Source of the DNA: Streptomyces albus subsp. albus
Lineage (GTDB): Bacteria; Actinomycetota; Actinomycetes; Streptomycetales; Streptomycetaceae
NCBI RefSeq assembly: GCF_000725885.1
Contig: NZ_JODR01000002.1
Coordinates: 62,001-126,000 of the forward strand
Direction of reading: 5' to 3'
Length of the DNA stretch: 64,000 nucleotides
Shown here piece by piece: positions 54,415 through 61,641 of this stretch (positions within the stretch are counted from its first letter, which is position 1; each line of letters starts with the position of its first letter). The notes below the pieces were generated by a model that had not been told where the DNA came from, did no database searches, and worked only from the letters and a program-made list of their open reading frames with translations. A program made the position numbers and the translations under genes.

Positions 54415-54712
54415 ATGGCGGCGACAGCGAAGCGTGTCCGGGTGACGGGGCAGGTCCAAGGGGTGTTCTTCCGCGACACCTGCCGGGGGAAGGCCGCCGA
54501 GCAGGGTGTGTCCGGATGGGTGCGCAACCTCACCGACGGCGGCGTCGAAGCGCACTTCGAGGGCGACCCGCAGGCCGTGGAAGCCCTCGTTGGAGTGGGC
54601 CCGCGAAGGGCCCGCCGCAGCGGTCGTCGAAAGCGTCGAGGTCACCGAGCCCGAGCCGCAGGGACACAGCATGTTCCAGGTGCGGGACACCGCCTTGCCC
54701 GGCACGGACTGA
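54415..54712 (+). pseudogene. acyP: Acylphosphatase, frameshifted
   Basis: ATG 54415 follows an AGGAGG site. The first frame reads RVRVTGQVQGVFFRDTCRG with the catalytic Arg and GWVRNLTDGGVEAHFEGDP with the catalytic Asn. After EALV the sequence leaves sense. The reading frame shifted by one base continues EWAREGPAAAVVESVEVTEP to a natural end at 54712. Removing one T at 54590-54591 (GTTGGAG to GTGGAG) restores a 98-residue acylphosphatase. Either a real loss of this cytoplasmic enzyme or a base-calling error. Its end overlaps the next start. Confidence 0.85.
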
Positions 54713-55494
54713 TGACCGCGCCGCAGCGGACCACCGGCGGCCCTCATCTGAAGGTGCACGTGCCCGAGGAGCTGCGGCTCTTCCTGCCGTCCCGGCTGCG
54801 CACCCGGGCGGACCGCGCGGGGGGCGAGGGCCTGGACCACCCCTATGACGGCACCTCGTCGCTGGGCCACGTCGTCCAGTCGCTCGGCGTCCCGCTCACA
54901 GAGGTGTCGCGGCTGCGGGTGGACGGCACCGAGGTGCCCGCCGCGCACCGGCCCGCCGACGGCGCGCACATCGGCCTCGTCCCCGTGCCGCGCCCCCAGC
55001 CGCTGCCGCCCGGCTCGCCGTGCCCGCCCCGCTTCCTGCTCGACGTGCACCTGGGCGCCCTGGCCCGGCGGCTGCGGCTGCTCGGCGTCGACACGGCCTA
55101 CCGCAACGACGCGCACGACGCGGAACTGGTGGACCGGGCCAACGCCGAACGGCGCATCCTGCTGACCCGCGACCGGGGCCTGCTGCGGCGGCGGACGCTG
55201 TGGCTGGGCGCCTACGTGCACGGCGACGCCCCCGACCGGCAGACCGCCGACGTGCTGTCCCGCTTCGACCCCCCGCTGGCCCCCTGGACCCGCTGCCCCG
55301 CCTGCAACGGACCGCTGGAGCCGGTCGCCAAGGAGGAGATCGCCGACCGGCTGCCGCCCGGCACCCGCCGCACCTACGACACCTTCACCCGTTGCGGCCA
55401 CTGCGCCCGCCTCTACTGGCCGGGCGCCCACCACCGCCGTCTGGCGGCCCGCGTCGCCGCGGCGCGCGGCACGGACGGCCGCCACCCGTCCTGA
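54712..55494 (+). CDS. Mut7-C domain RNase-like protein
   Basis: A protein of 260 residues whose ATG overlaps the restored acylphosphatase stop (TGATG). The N-terminal 100 residues are the Mut7-C ubiquitin-like domain (LKVHVPEELRLFLPSR, IGLVPVPRP). The PIN-like Mut7-C RNase domain starts at FLLDVHLGALARRLRLLG near residue 105 with acidic residues (DVHLG, DAELVDRA, TRDRGLLRR). A C-terminal zinc ribbon follows (CPACN, CGHCARLYWPGAHH). Predicted RNA endonuclease or RNA-binding protein; its biological role in bacteria is not known. Confidence 0.88.
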   Translation: MTAPQRTTGGPHLKVHVPEELRLFLPSRLRTRADRAGGEGLDHPYDGTSSLGHVVQSLGVPLTEVSRLRVDGTEVPAAHRPADGAHIGLVPVPRPQPLPPGSPCPPRFLLDVHLGALARRLRLLGVDTAYRNDAHDAELVDRANAERRILLTRDRGLLRRRTLWLGAYVHGDAPDRQTADVLSRFDPPLAPWTRCPACNGPLEPVAKEEIADRLPPGTRRTYDTFTRCGHCARLYWPGAHHRRLAARVAAARGTDGRHPS

Positions 55495-55528
55495 CCGGCA
55501 CCGCACCCGGCCCGGCACAATGCGGCGC

Positions 55529-55980
55529 ATGAGCGAGCGCTACGAAGTCGTCGTCACCTGCTTCCTCGACGACGACACCCCCGCCCACGTGCTGGAGACC
55601 CTGCGCGGGCACCTGGGCGACGCGGCCGGCGGCTCCGGGCCTGCGGCGCCCGAAGCGGACCCCTGGCCGCTGCTGGAACCGGACCCGGGCAGCGACCTGC
55701 CCGGCGGCGAGGCCGGCGCGCTCGCCCGGCGGACCGGCACGCCTGGGGGCTCTTCAGCCGCACCCACTGGCACGAGGACGATCTGGGCCACCTCGACGCC
55801 CTGCTGGGCCTGCTGGCGCCGCACGTGGCCGAGCCGGGGTACGGCGGGCACATCCGGGCGACCACCGCCGGGCCCGGTGAACCGGCGGCCCTGCCCGCGC
55901 CCATCACCTTCGCCGGTGGCGGCTACTCCGTCTCCTGGCCCGCGGACGGTTCCGCGGCGGGCCCGAACCGCGCCACGTAG
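55529..55980 (+). pseudogene. Conserved hypothetical protein, frameshifted
   Basis: The first frame from ATG 55529 reads MSERYEVVVTCFLDDDTPAH and continues to about 55730 (LPGGEAGALARR). From 55735 the frame two bases on reads RHAWGLFSRTHWHEDDLG and HVAEPGYGGHIRATT and ends at 55980. The two halves fit one small protein of about 150 residues that I recall as conserved in Streptomyces; one missing base near 55733 explains the break. Function unknown. Its last 58 bases overlap the convergent phosphatase gene. Confidence 0.7.
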
Positions 55981-56387
55981 CGGCGCTGCCAGGGGGTCTC
56001 CACCGCCCGCCGCGCATAGTGCTCGCGGACGTAGGCGACGGCCTCGGCGGGCGGTACCCCGTCCAGTACGGCCAGACAGGCCAGTGCCGTCCCCGTACGG
56101 CCGAGGCCGCCGCCGCAGGCGACCTCCACCCGTTCACCGGCCGCCCGCTCCCACACCTGGTGCAGTGCCCGGCGGGCGGCGGCCCGGTCGGCGGGCAGCC
56201 GGAAGTCGGGCCAGCGCAGCCAGCGGTGCTCCCAGGCGACGGGGGACGGTTCGCGTCCCAGCAGATAGAGGCCGAACTGCGGCTCGGGGCCCGGCGGCAG
56301 CGGACGGCGCAGCCCCCGTCCGCGCACCAGCCGGCCGGAGGGCAGGCGGAGCACGCCCGCGGCCCCGGGATCCCAGGTGGTGGTCAT
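55923..56387 (-). CDS. Protein-tyrosine-phosphatase-like protein
   Basis: A protein of 154 residues. The P-loop is VACGGGLGRTGTALACLAVL near residue 103, that is Cys-X5-Arg-Thr as in cysteine-based phosphatases, but the usual His before the Cys is Ala. The region before it holds the candidate general acid (WPDFRLPADRA near residue 78). Most of the dual-specificity fold is present in a compact form. Substrate unknown. It is convergent with, and overlaps, a frameshifted small gene. Confidence 0.82.
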   Translation of the reverse strand: MTTTWDPGAAGVLRLPSGRLVRGRGLRRPLPPGPEPQFGLYLLGREPSPVAWEHRWLRWPDFRLPADRAAARRALHQVWERAAGERVEVACGGGLGRTGTALACLAVLDGVPPAEAVAYVREHYARRAVETPWQRRYVARFGPAAEPSAGQETE

Positions 56388-56631
56388 GGCGCGAGCCTAG
56401 CCAGCCGGACACCCGGCGTGGTCCCGGTCCGGTGGATCCGCCGTACGGGCCCCCGCCGCGCTCGCGTCCCCGCCCCACGCACCGGGAGCGCCGCCCCGCC
56501 TCCCCCGTGCGGCGTCCCCGGGCGGCGGCGCCGGCGCCGCGGAGCGACAATCGGCGGGACGGTCGCCCCCGTCCCGGCCCTCACGGCGCGGAGTGGGAGG
56601 CGGGGCTTCCCGGCGAAGGGCGTGGGTGAGG

Positions 56632-57162
56632 ATGAGCAGCGAGCTGGGGGTCTTCGTGGAGCGGGACGGTCAGCCCGCGGTACGGCTGGAGCGCCCGTTC
56701 CCGGTACCGGCGGGGCGGGTGTGGCAGGCGCTGACGGAACCGGCGGAGCTGGCCGCGTGGTTCCCGTCGCCGACCGTCGCCATGGAGCAGACCGTGGGCG
56801 GGCGGATCGAGTTCGCGGGCGACCCGTACGCGGACGACGGCTTCGGCACGGTGCTGGAGTTCGACCCGCCGCACCGGCTCGGCTACACCTGGGGCGGTGA
56901 CGAGCTGCTCTTCGAGCTGGGGCCGCGCGGTGAGGGCTGTCTGCTGGCCCTCACCGACGTGCTGGAGGAGCGGGACGCCGCCGCCCGCAACGCGGCGGGC
57001 TGGGACGTGTGCCTCGGCGAGCTGGAGAAGCTGCTGACCGGCGGCGCCCCGACGGGTCCGCACGGCGAGGCGGCCGGCGACTGGCGGGCCCGTTACGACG
57101 CCTATGTGGCCGCCGGGATGCCCTCCGGCGCTCCCGTTCCCGAGGGCGGCGACCCCGGCTGA
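56632..57162 (+). CDS. SRPBCC (AHSA1-type) domain protein
   Basis: A protein of 176 residues from ATG 56632; the frame opens at 56593 but the ATG sits at the start of the fold. The START-like fold begins with VRLERPFPVPAGRVWQALTEPAELAAWFPSP, in pieces, near residue 15 and includes GGRIEFAGDPYADDGFGTVLEFDPPHRLGYTWG, in pieces, and the C-terminal helix AAGWDVCLGELEKLLTG. These proteins bind hydrophobic ligands or act as co-chaperones and cyclases. No partner is indicated by the neighbours. Confidence 0.88.
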   Translation: MSSELGVFVERDGQPAVRLERPFPVPAGRVWQALTEPAELAAWFPSPTVAMEQTVGGRIEFAGDPYADDGFGTVLEFDPPHRLGYTWGGDELLFELGPRGEGCLLALTDVLEERDAAARNAAGWDVCLGELEKLLTGGAPTGPHGEAAGDWRARYDAYVAAGMPSGAPVPEGGDPG

Positions 57163-57202
57163 CGGACGCCGGGCCACCGGCTCCCTCCCCTGCCGCCGCC
57201 CG

Positions 57203-58384
57203 TCAGCGCCAGCGGCGGCGGGCCACCAGCAGCGTCCAGCAGGTGAGCGCGGCGCACAGGGCGGCGCCGGTGGCGAAGACCACGGTGTGCCGGCCCTCCT
57301 GGAGGAGGGAGGTGGTGACGGCCACCGTCGCGGAGCTGGCCAGTATGGCGGCGGCGGAGAAGAGGGAGGCCGCGCGGGCCCGGGCGGAGGGCGGGAAGAG
57401 GCGTGGCAGCCACGTCTGGAGCGTGGTGTGCAGATAGCCCCAGGCGGTGCCCAGCAGGGCGGCGCAGACCATCAGCACGGCGGCGCCCGGCACCAGGGCG
57501 GCCAGCACGGCGCCTCCCGCGCCGAGGGTCCCGCCGGTGGCCAGCAGCCGTGCGGGCCGCCACAGACGCGCGTGCCGGCGCAGTACGAGGGTGCTGCCGA
57601 GCACGCCGAGGGCGTAGCTGACCAGGACGGCGGAGGTGGCGGTCGCGGCGCCGGTGGTGGCCAGGGCGGGGGCGAGGAGGGAGGGGAGGCCGAGCATGAC
57701 GGTGCCTTCGGCGGCGCCCAGGCCGAGCACCGTGGCGTACGCGTACGCGGCGGGCAGCGGTGCCGGGTCGGGCCGCGCCCGGGTCGCGGGGAGCGGTTCC
57801 GGGCCCGGTCCGGAGGCGGGGGCGCGTCCGCGGGCAGGCGGCGCGGCAGGCAGCGGGTGGGGGCAGACGGCGCCGATGCGCCATACCGTCACCACGGTGA
57901 GCAGGGCGATCACGGCGAAGGCGGGGCGCCAGGAGCCGATGCTCAGCGCCGTGTCGGCGAGCAGCGGGGAGGCCAGGGCGCTGGCCGCGGTGACGGTGGT
58001 GAGGGCGGCGAACGCGCGCTGCCGGGCGGGTGCCGGGCGCAGCGTCTCGAAGTAGAGGGAGACGGAGGGCGTGACGGTGGCGAAGCCGGCGCCGGCCGCG
58101 GTGCGCAGGGCGACCCACCAGCCGGGCCCGGGGCACAGGGCGGAGCCCACCGAAGCGGCGGCGGCGACGACCAGGCCGGTGCGCAGACTGCATCCGGGCC
58201 CGTACCGGTCCGCCAGCCAGCCCCACAGCGGCAGCGCGAGCCCCTGGCCGAGCGAGTAGGCGGCCACCCCCGTGGTGACGGTGGCGATGTCGGTGTGCCA
58301 GGCGGCGGCGAGGGCGACGAGCAGGGGGGCGCACAGATGCCAGTCGGCGTTGCCGAGGGCCGCGGCCCAGCGGAGTGCGGACAT
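57203..58384 (-). CDS. MFS transporter
   Basis: A 393-residue membrane protein with about 12 spans in two halves. The MFS loop motif between spans 2 and 3 reads GWLADRYGPG near residue 55. The central loop (residues about 175-210) is Pro/Ala/Arg-rich. It looks like an exporter of the small-drug or sugar-efflux type; the substrate is unknown. It is divergent from the ABC-class ATPase and convergent with the SRPBCC gene 40 bases away. Confidence 0.9.
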   Translation of the reverse strand: MSALRWAAALGNADWHLCAPLLVALAAAWHTDIATVTTGVAAYSLGQGLALPLWGWLADRYGPGCSLRTGLVVAAAASVGSALCPGPGWWVALRTAAGAGFATVTPSVSLYFETLRPAPARQRAFAALTTVTAASALASPLLADTALSIGSWRPAFAVIALLTVVTVWRIGAVCPHPLPAAPPARGRAPASGPGPEPLPATRARPDPAPLPAAYAYATVLGLGAAEGTVMLGLPSLLAPALATTGAATATSAVLVSYALGVLGSTLVLRRHARLWRPARLLATGGTLGAGGAVLAALVPGAAVLMVCAALLGTAWGYLHTTLQTWLPRLFPPSARARAASLFSAAAILASSATVAVTTSLLQEGRHTVVFATGAALCAALTCWTLLVARRRWR

Positions 58385-58694
58385 GAGGTGCCCCCTTCTG
58401 CCGGCCGGTGGGACGGCGGTTTCCCGTACCTCCGCACAGCAGTAGAGAATATGGAGCTTTTTTCGAAGAAGTGGGCGTTCAGGGGAATTAGACCCTTTTC
58501 AGGGACAGCCGCTCCACGGGGCACGGGGCGGACTCCGTGCGCGCGTGGGCGTTTCGGGGTGGCCGTCCGGTGGCCGTAGGGTCGGCACCACCGGCGTCCG
58601 GACGCCCCCGGACCGGCCGGGCGGAACGAGACGACGAGCACGGACACAGACGCGATCGGACACGGTCGGACACGGACGGAAAGGCGGGAGCGGC
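58385..58694. promoter_or_regulatory. 310-base divergent region with an AT-rich patch
   Basis: Most of the gap is GC-rich and featureless. At 58441-58500 it drops sharply in GC: GAATATGGAGC, then CTTTTTTCGAAGAAG (58457-58471, symmetric around TTCGAA), then CCCTTTTCAGGG (58493-58504), a perfect palindrome. These are candidate operator or promoter elements for the MFS gene, which starts 60 bases to the left. Confidence 0.4.
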
Positions 58695-60554
58695 GTGCGC
58701 GAGGAGTTCGGTGACGCGGGGGGCCGGTGGCGCGGCGGCGGGCGGCCGTACGGGCGCGGCGGCCACGCGGGCGGCCGGGGCGGGCCGCGCGGGGGTCATC
58801 GTCCGCGCGGGCGCGGCGGACCGTCGTGGGAGCACACCGGGCGCCCGGGGCACGAGGAGCACTCGGGGCGCGGCCCGCGCACCGGGCTGGCGGACCAACT
58901 GCGGTCCCTGGAGGGGGCCCAGTACGGCCGGTACAAGTCCCTGGTCGGCCGGTGGGAGCTGCCGGGCGGCGGAACGCTGGAGCTGGTGCGCGCGCAGTCG
59001 GACCCGTACGCGCCGCCGGCCCGGGTAGCCGTGCACGTCCCCGGCCGGCTGGCCGGGCTGCCCGGCGAACTGTGGGACACGGCGACCCGGCGGCGGGCCC
59101 TGGCCTCCTACCTGGTGCGGCAGGCCGCGCGGGAGTTGCGCGGCGAGAAGGCGCTGCGGGTGGACGCGGGCGGCCAGGAGGTGCTGGAGCGCAGTTCCTG
59201 CACGGTCAGCGGTGACGACGGCGCGGTGACCCTGCGGCTGGGCGTGGCCCTGCCCGGGCACGGGCGGCGGATCGACGGGTACGAGGCCGAGCGGCTGCTG
59301 TGCCAGGTGCTGCCGCGTGCCGCCGAAGCGGCCCTGCGCCACGAGGCGTTGGACGCGCGGGAGGTGCGCCGCTTCGTGGAGACGGTCGAGGACTCGGTGG
59401 CGCTGCGGGAGGCGCTGCCGGGGCTGGGCCTGGTGGCGTTCGTGGCCGACGGCGCCGTGCTGCCGCGCCGCAGCGGCGTGGACGACCGGCCGGCGGCCGG
59501 CGCCGGGGTGGTGCCGTTCGCCTCTCCCGGACAGTTGCGGGTGACGGTCGAGTTGCCGCACGCCGGCGCGGTCACCGGCATGGGCGTCCCGGAGGGGGTC
59601 AACCTCGTGGTGGGCGGCGGCTTCCACGGGAAGTCCACCTTGCTGCGGGCGCTGGAGACGGGCATCTGGGACCATGTGCCGGGCGACGGGCGCGAACTGG
59701 TCGTCTCACGCCATGAGACGGTGAAACTGCGCGCCGAGGACGGCCGGCGGGTGGAGCGGGTCGATGTGCACGCGTTCGTGGACCATCTGCCGGACGGGTC
59801 GGACACCGCGGACTTCTCCACCGAGAACGCCTCGGGCTCCACGTCGCAGGCCGCCGCCCTGTGCGAGGCCGTCGAGGTGGGGGCGCGGGTGCTGCTGATC
59901 GACGAGGACACCGCGGCGACGAATCTCATGATCCGGGACGCGCGGATGCAGGCCCTGGTCGCCAAGGACCGCGAGCCGCTGACCCCGCTGGTGGACACCA
60001 TCCGTTCCCTGCACCGCGACCACGGCGTCTCCACCGTGCTGGTAATGGGCGGCTCCGGCGACTATCTGGAGGTCGCCGACCGGGTGGTGATGATGGACGC
60101 CTACCGGCCCTTTGACGTGACCGCGCGGGCGCACGAGATCGCGGCGGTGCCCACGGGGCGGCACGCCGAGGCGGAGTCGTTCCCCGGCGTGGTGCCGCGG
60201 GTGCCGGATCCGGCGTCGCTGGACGCGCAGGTGCGCGGGCGCTCCCGCATCCGGGCCCGCGGTGAGGACGTGCTCTCCTTCGGGGACCACGAGGTGGATC
60301 TGCGCGCCGTCGAGCAGATCGCCGATCCGCGGCAGGTCACCGGTATCGGCCTGGCCCTCGAACTGATGGTGCGGCGCGGCTTCCTGGACGGCAGGCGGAC
60401 GCTCGCCGAGGCGCTGGACCTGTTGGACGAGGTGCTGGCGGAGGGGGCGACCGGGCCGCTGCTGACCGTGCGGGACGAGGACTTCGCCGTACCCCGCCGG
60501 TTCGAGACGGCCGCCGCCGTCAACCGCGTACGGGGGCTGCGGATGCTCCGCTGA
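58695..60554 (+). CDS. ABC-class predicted ATPase with an RGG-rich N-terminus
   Basis: A protein of 619 residues from GTG 58695 with GGGAG six bases upstream. The first 65 residues are disordered and rich in Arg-Gly-Gly (WRGGGRPYGRGGHAGGRGG). The ABC_ATPase family core follows: DLRSLEG-like ADQLRSLEGAQYGRYKSLVG near residue 72, Walker A GGGFHGKSTLLRAL near residue 310, the family motif FSTENASGSTSQAA near residue 375 and Walker B VLLIDEDTAATNLM near residue 400. The family is soluble and not a transporter. Its role is unknown; the RGG tail suggests RNA binding. Confidence 0.85.
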   Translation: MREEFGDAGGRWRGGGRPYGRGGHAGGRGGPRGGHRPRGRGGPSWEHTGRPGHEEHSGRGPRTGLADQLRSLEGAQYGRYKSLVGRWELPGGGTLELVRAQSDPYAPPARVAVHVPGRLAGLPGELWDTATRRRALASYLVRQAARELRGEKALRVDAGGQEVLERSSCTVSGDDGAVTLRLGVALPGHGRRIDGYEAERLLCQVLPRAAEAALRHEALDAREVRRFVETVEDSVALREALPGLGLVAFVADGAVLPRRSGVDDRPAAGAGVVPFASPGQLRVTVELPHAGAVTGMGVPEGVNLVVGGGFHGKSTLLRALETGIWDHVPGDGRELVVSRHETVKLRAEDGRRVERVDVHAFVDHLPDGSDTADFSTENASGSTSQAAALCEAVEVGARVLLIDEDTAATNLMIRDARMQALVAKDREPLTPLVDTIRSLHRDHGVSTVLVMGGSGDYLEVADRVVMMDAYRPFDVTARAHEIAAVPTGRHAEAESFPGVVPRVPDPASLDAQVRGRSRIRARGEDVLSFGDHEVDLRAVEQIADPRQVTGIGLALELMVRRGFLDGRRTLAEALDLLDEVLAEGATGPLLTVRDEDFAVPRRFETAAAVNRVRGLRMLR

Positions 60555-60578
60555 GCCGCCCATGATTGGGTGTCGTCC

Positions 60579-61154
60579 ATGAGTGCGACCGTCACCGTCA
60601 CCACGTGGTACCTGGAGCAGACCTCACCGAGTGATCTGGTGCCCGCGCGGGTGCCCGACGAGGGTGCGGGTGTCACCGTGGCCCGCGCCGAGGTGCCCAG
60701 CCCTGAGCTGAACCGGTTCCTGTACGCCTCGGTGGGCGCGGACAACACATGGGTGGACCGGCTGCCGTGGCCGTACGCCCGGTGGCGGGACTTCCTGGAC
60801 CGGCCCGGGGTCGAGACGTGGGTCGCCTACGAACGGGGCACGCCCGCCGGGTACATCGAGCTGGACGGGGCGAGTGTGCCGGGCGAGGTGGAGGTCAGCT
60901 CCTTCGGGCTGCTGCCGGCCTTCCGCGGCCGGGGTATCGGCGGCCATCTGCTGTCCTTCGGTGTCGCCCGGGCCTGGGACCTGGCCGGCCGCTGGGCGGA
61001 CCGTCCGGAGACCGGCCGGGTGTGGCTGCACACCTGCTCGCGCGACGGCCGGCACGCCCGCGCCAACTACGAGCGGCGTGGTTTCCGCGTCTACCGCACC
61101 GAGACCGCCGACGAGCCGGCCGTGCCGCAGCCGGGCCCCTGGCCGGGGGCCTGA
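60579..61154 (+). CDS. GNAT family N-acetyltransferase
   Basis: A protein of 191 residues from ATG 60579 (a GTG three codons earlier is possible). The acetyl-CoA motif A is SSFGLLPAFRGRGIGGHLLSFGVARAWD, in pieces, near residues 105-135, and motif B ends in HARANYERRGFRVYRTET near residue 165. The start lies 24 bases after the ABC-class ATPase stop, so the two are probably co-transcribed. The acceptor substrate is unknown. Its stop codon lies inside the loop of a terminator-like hairpin. Confidence 0.92.
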   Translation: MSATVTVTTWYLEQTSPSDLVPARVPDEGAGVTVARAEVPSPELNRFLYASVGADNTWVDRLPWPYARWRDFLDRPGVETWVAYERGTPAGYIELDGASVPGEVEVSSFGLLPAFRGRGIGGHLLSFGVARAWDLAGRWADRPETGRVWLHTCSRDGRHARANYERRGFRVYRTETADEPAVPQPGPWPGA

Positions 61155-61210
61155 ACCCCCGGACCCACGAGCCGGACCCCTGGCCGGGGGGCTTGACCCC
61201 CCGGTCCCGC
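61129..61210 (+). terminator. Tandemly duplicated terminator hairpin
   Basis: A 41-base unit is repeated in tandem with about 85% identity (61129-61169, 61170-61210). Each copy has a hairpin: CCGGGGG-CCTGAA-CCCCCGG at 61143-61162, with the GNAT stop codon in its loop, and CCGGGGGG-CTTGA-CCCCCCGG at 61184-61204. Confidence 0.75.
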
Positions 61211-61324
61211 CCTCAGTCTCCGGCCCGCCCTCGCGCACCGCGCTCATCTCATCATTCGAAACGCTTTTGTCCGCCATGCAGACAACAGTGGACTGGCATC
61301 AGACGGCCGTGCAACGCTTCCGTC

Positions 61325-61408
61325 ATGTCTCGCGCCGGAATCGCCTTGGTGAGTCGACGTCACGTCGACCTCGCTCGCGTGTCCAGCGCCATCTGTCCGG
61401 CGAGCTGA
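61325..61408 (+). CDS. Leader peptide upstream of sulfite reductase
   Basis: A 27-residue frame, MSRAGIALVSRRHVDLARV then SSAICPAS. The RRHVDL motif and a Cys codon close to the end match the putative leader peptides annotated before sulfur assimilation genes in many actinobacteria. Such leaders are thought to regulate the downstream operon by translation-dependent attenuation sensing cysteine. It ends 233 bases before the sulfite reductase start. No classical ribosome binding site precedes it. Confidence 0.8.
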   Translation: MSRAGIALVSRRHVDLARVSSAICPAS

Positions 61409-61538
61409 CAGTCACAGCACCGCCGTTCTGACACTTCTCCCCTGACGCCGTCCCGGCACCACCGCACCGGATCCGCCGCCCCCACCGTCGCGGGCGCAGC
61501 ATCGTGACCGGTGTCGTATGCCCTGCGTACAGGCGGTT

Positions 61539-61552
61539 TCACCGTACGGTGA
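61539..61552. promoter_or_regulatory. Palindrome between leader peptide and sulfite reductase
   Basis: TCACCGTACGGTGA is a perfect 14-base palindrome, 89 bases before the sulfite reductase ATG. It is the clearest element in the 233-base gap and could be an operator, or an RNA hairpin of the attenuator. Confidence 0.5.
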
Positions 61553-61641
61553 GCACCGTTCGGGCCGAACCGCCCCGACCGCCGAGCCCGCTCGCACCCG
61601 ACCTGTGTGTGCCCGCGTCCCCTGCCCGAAGGATCTCAGCC

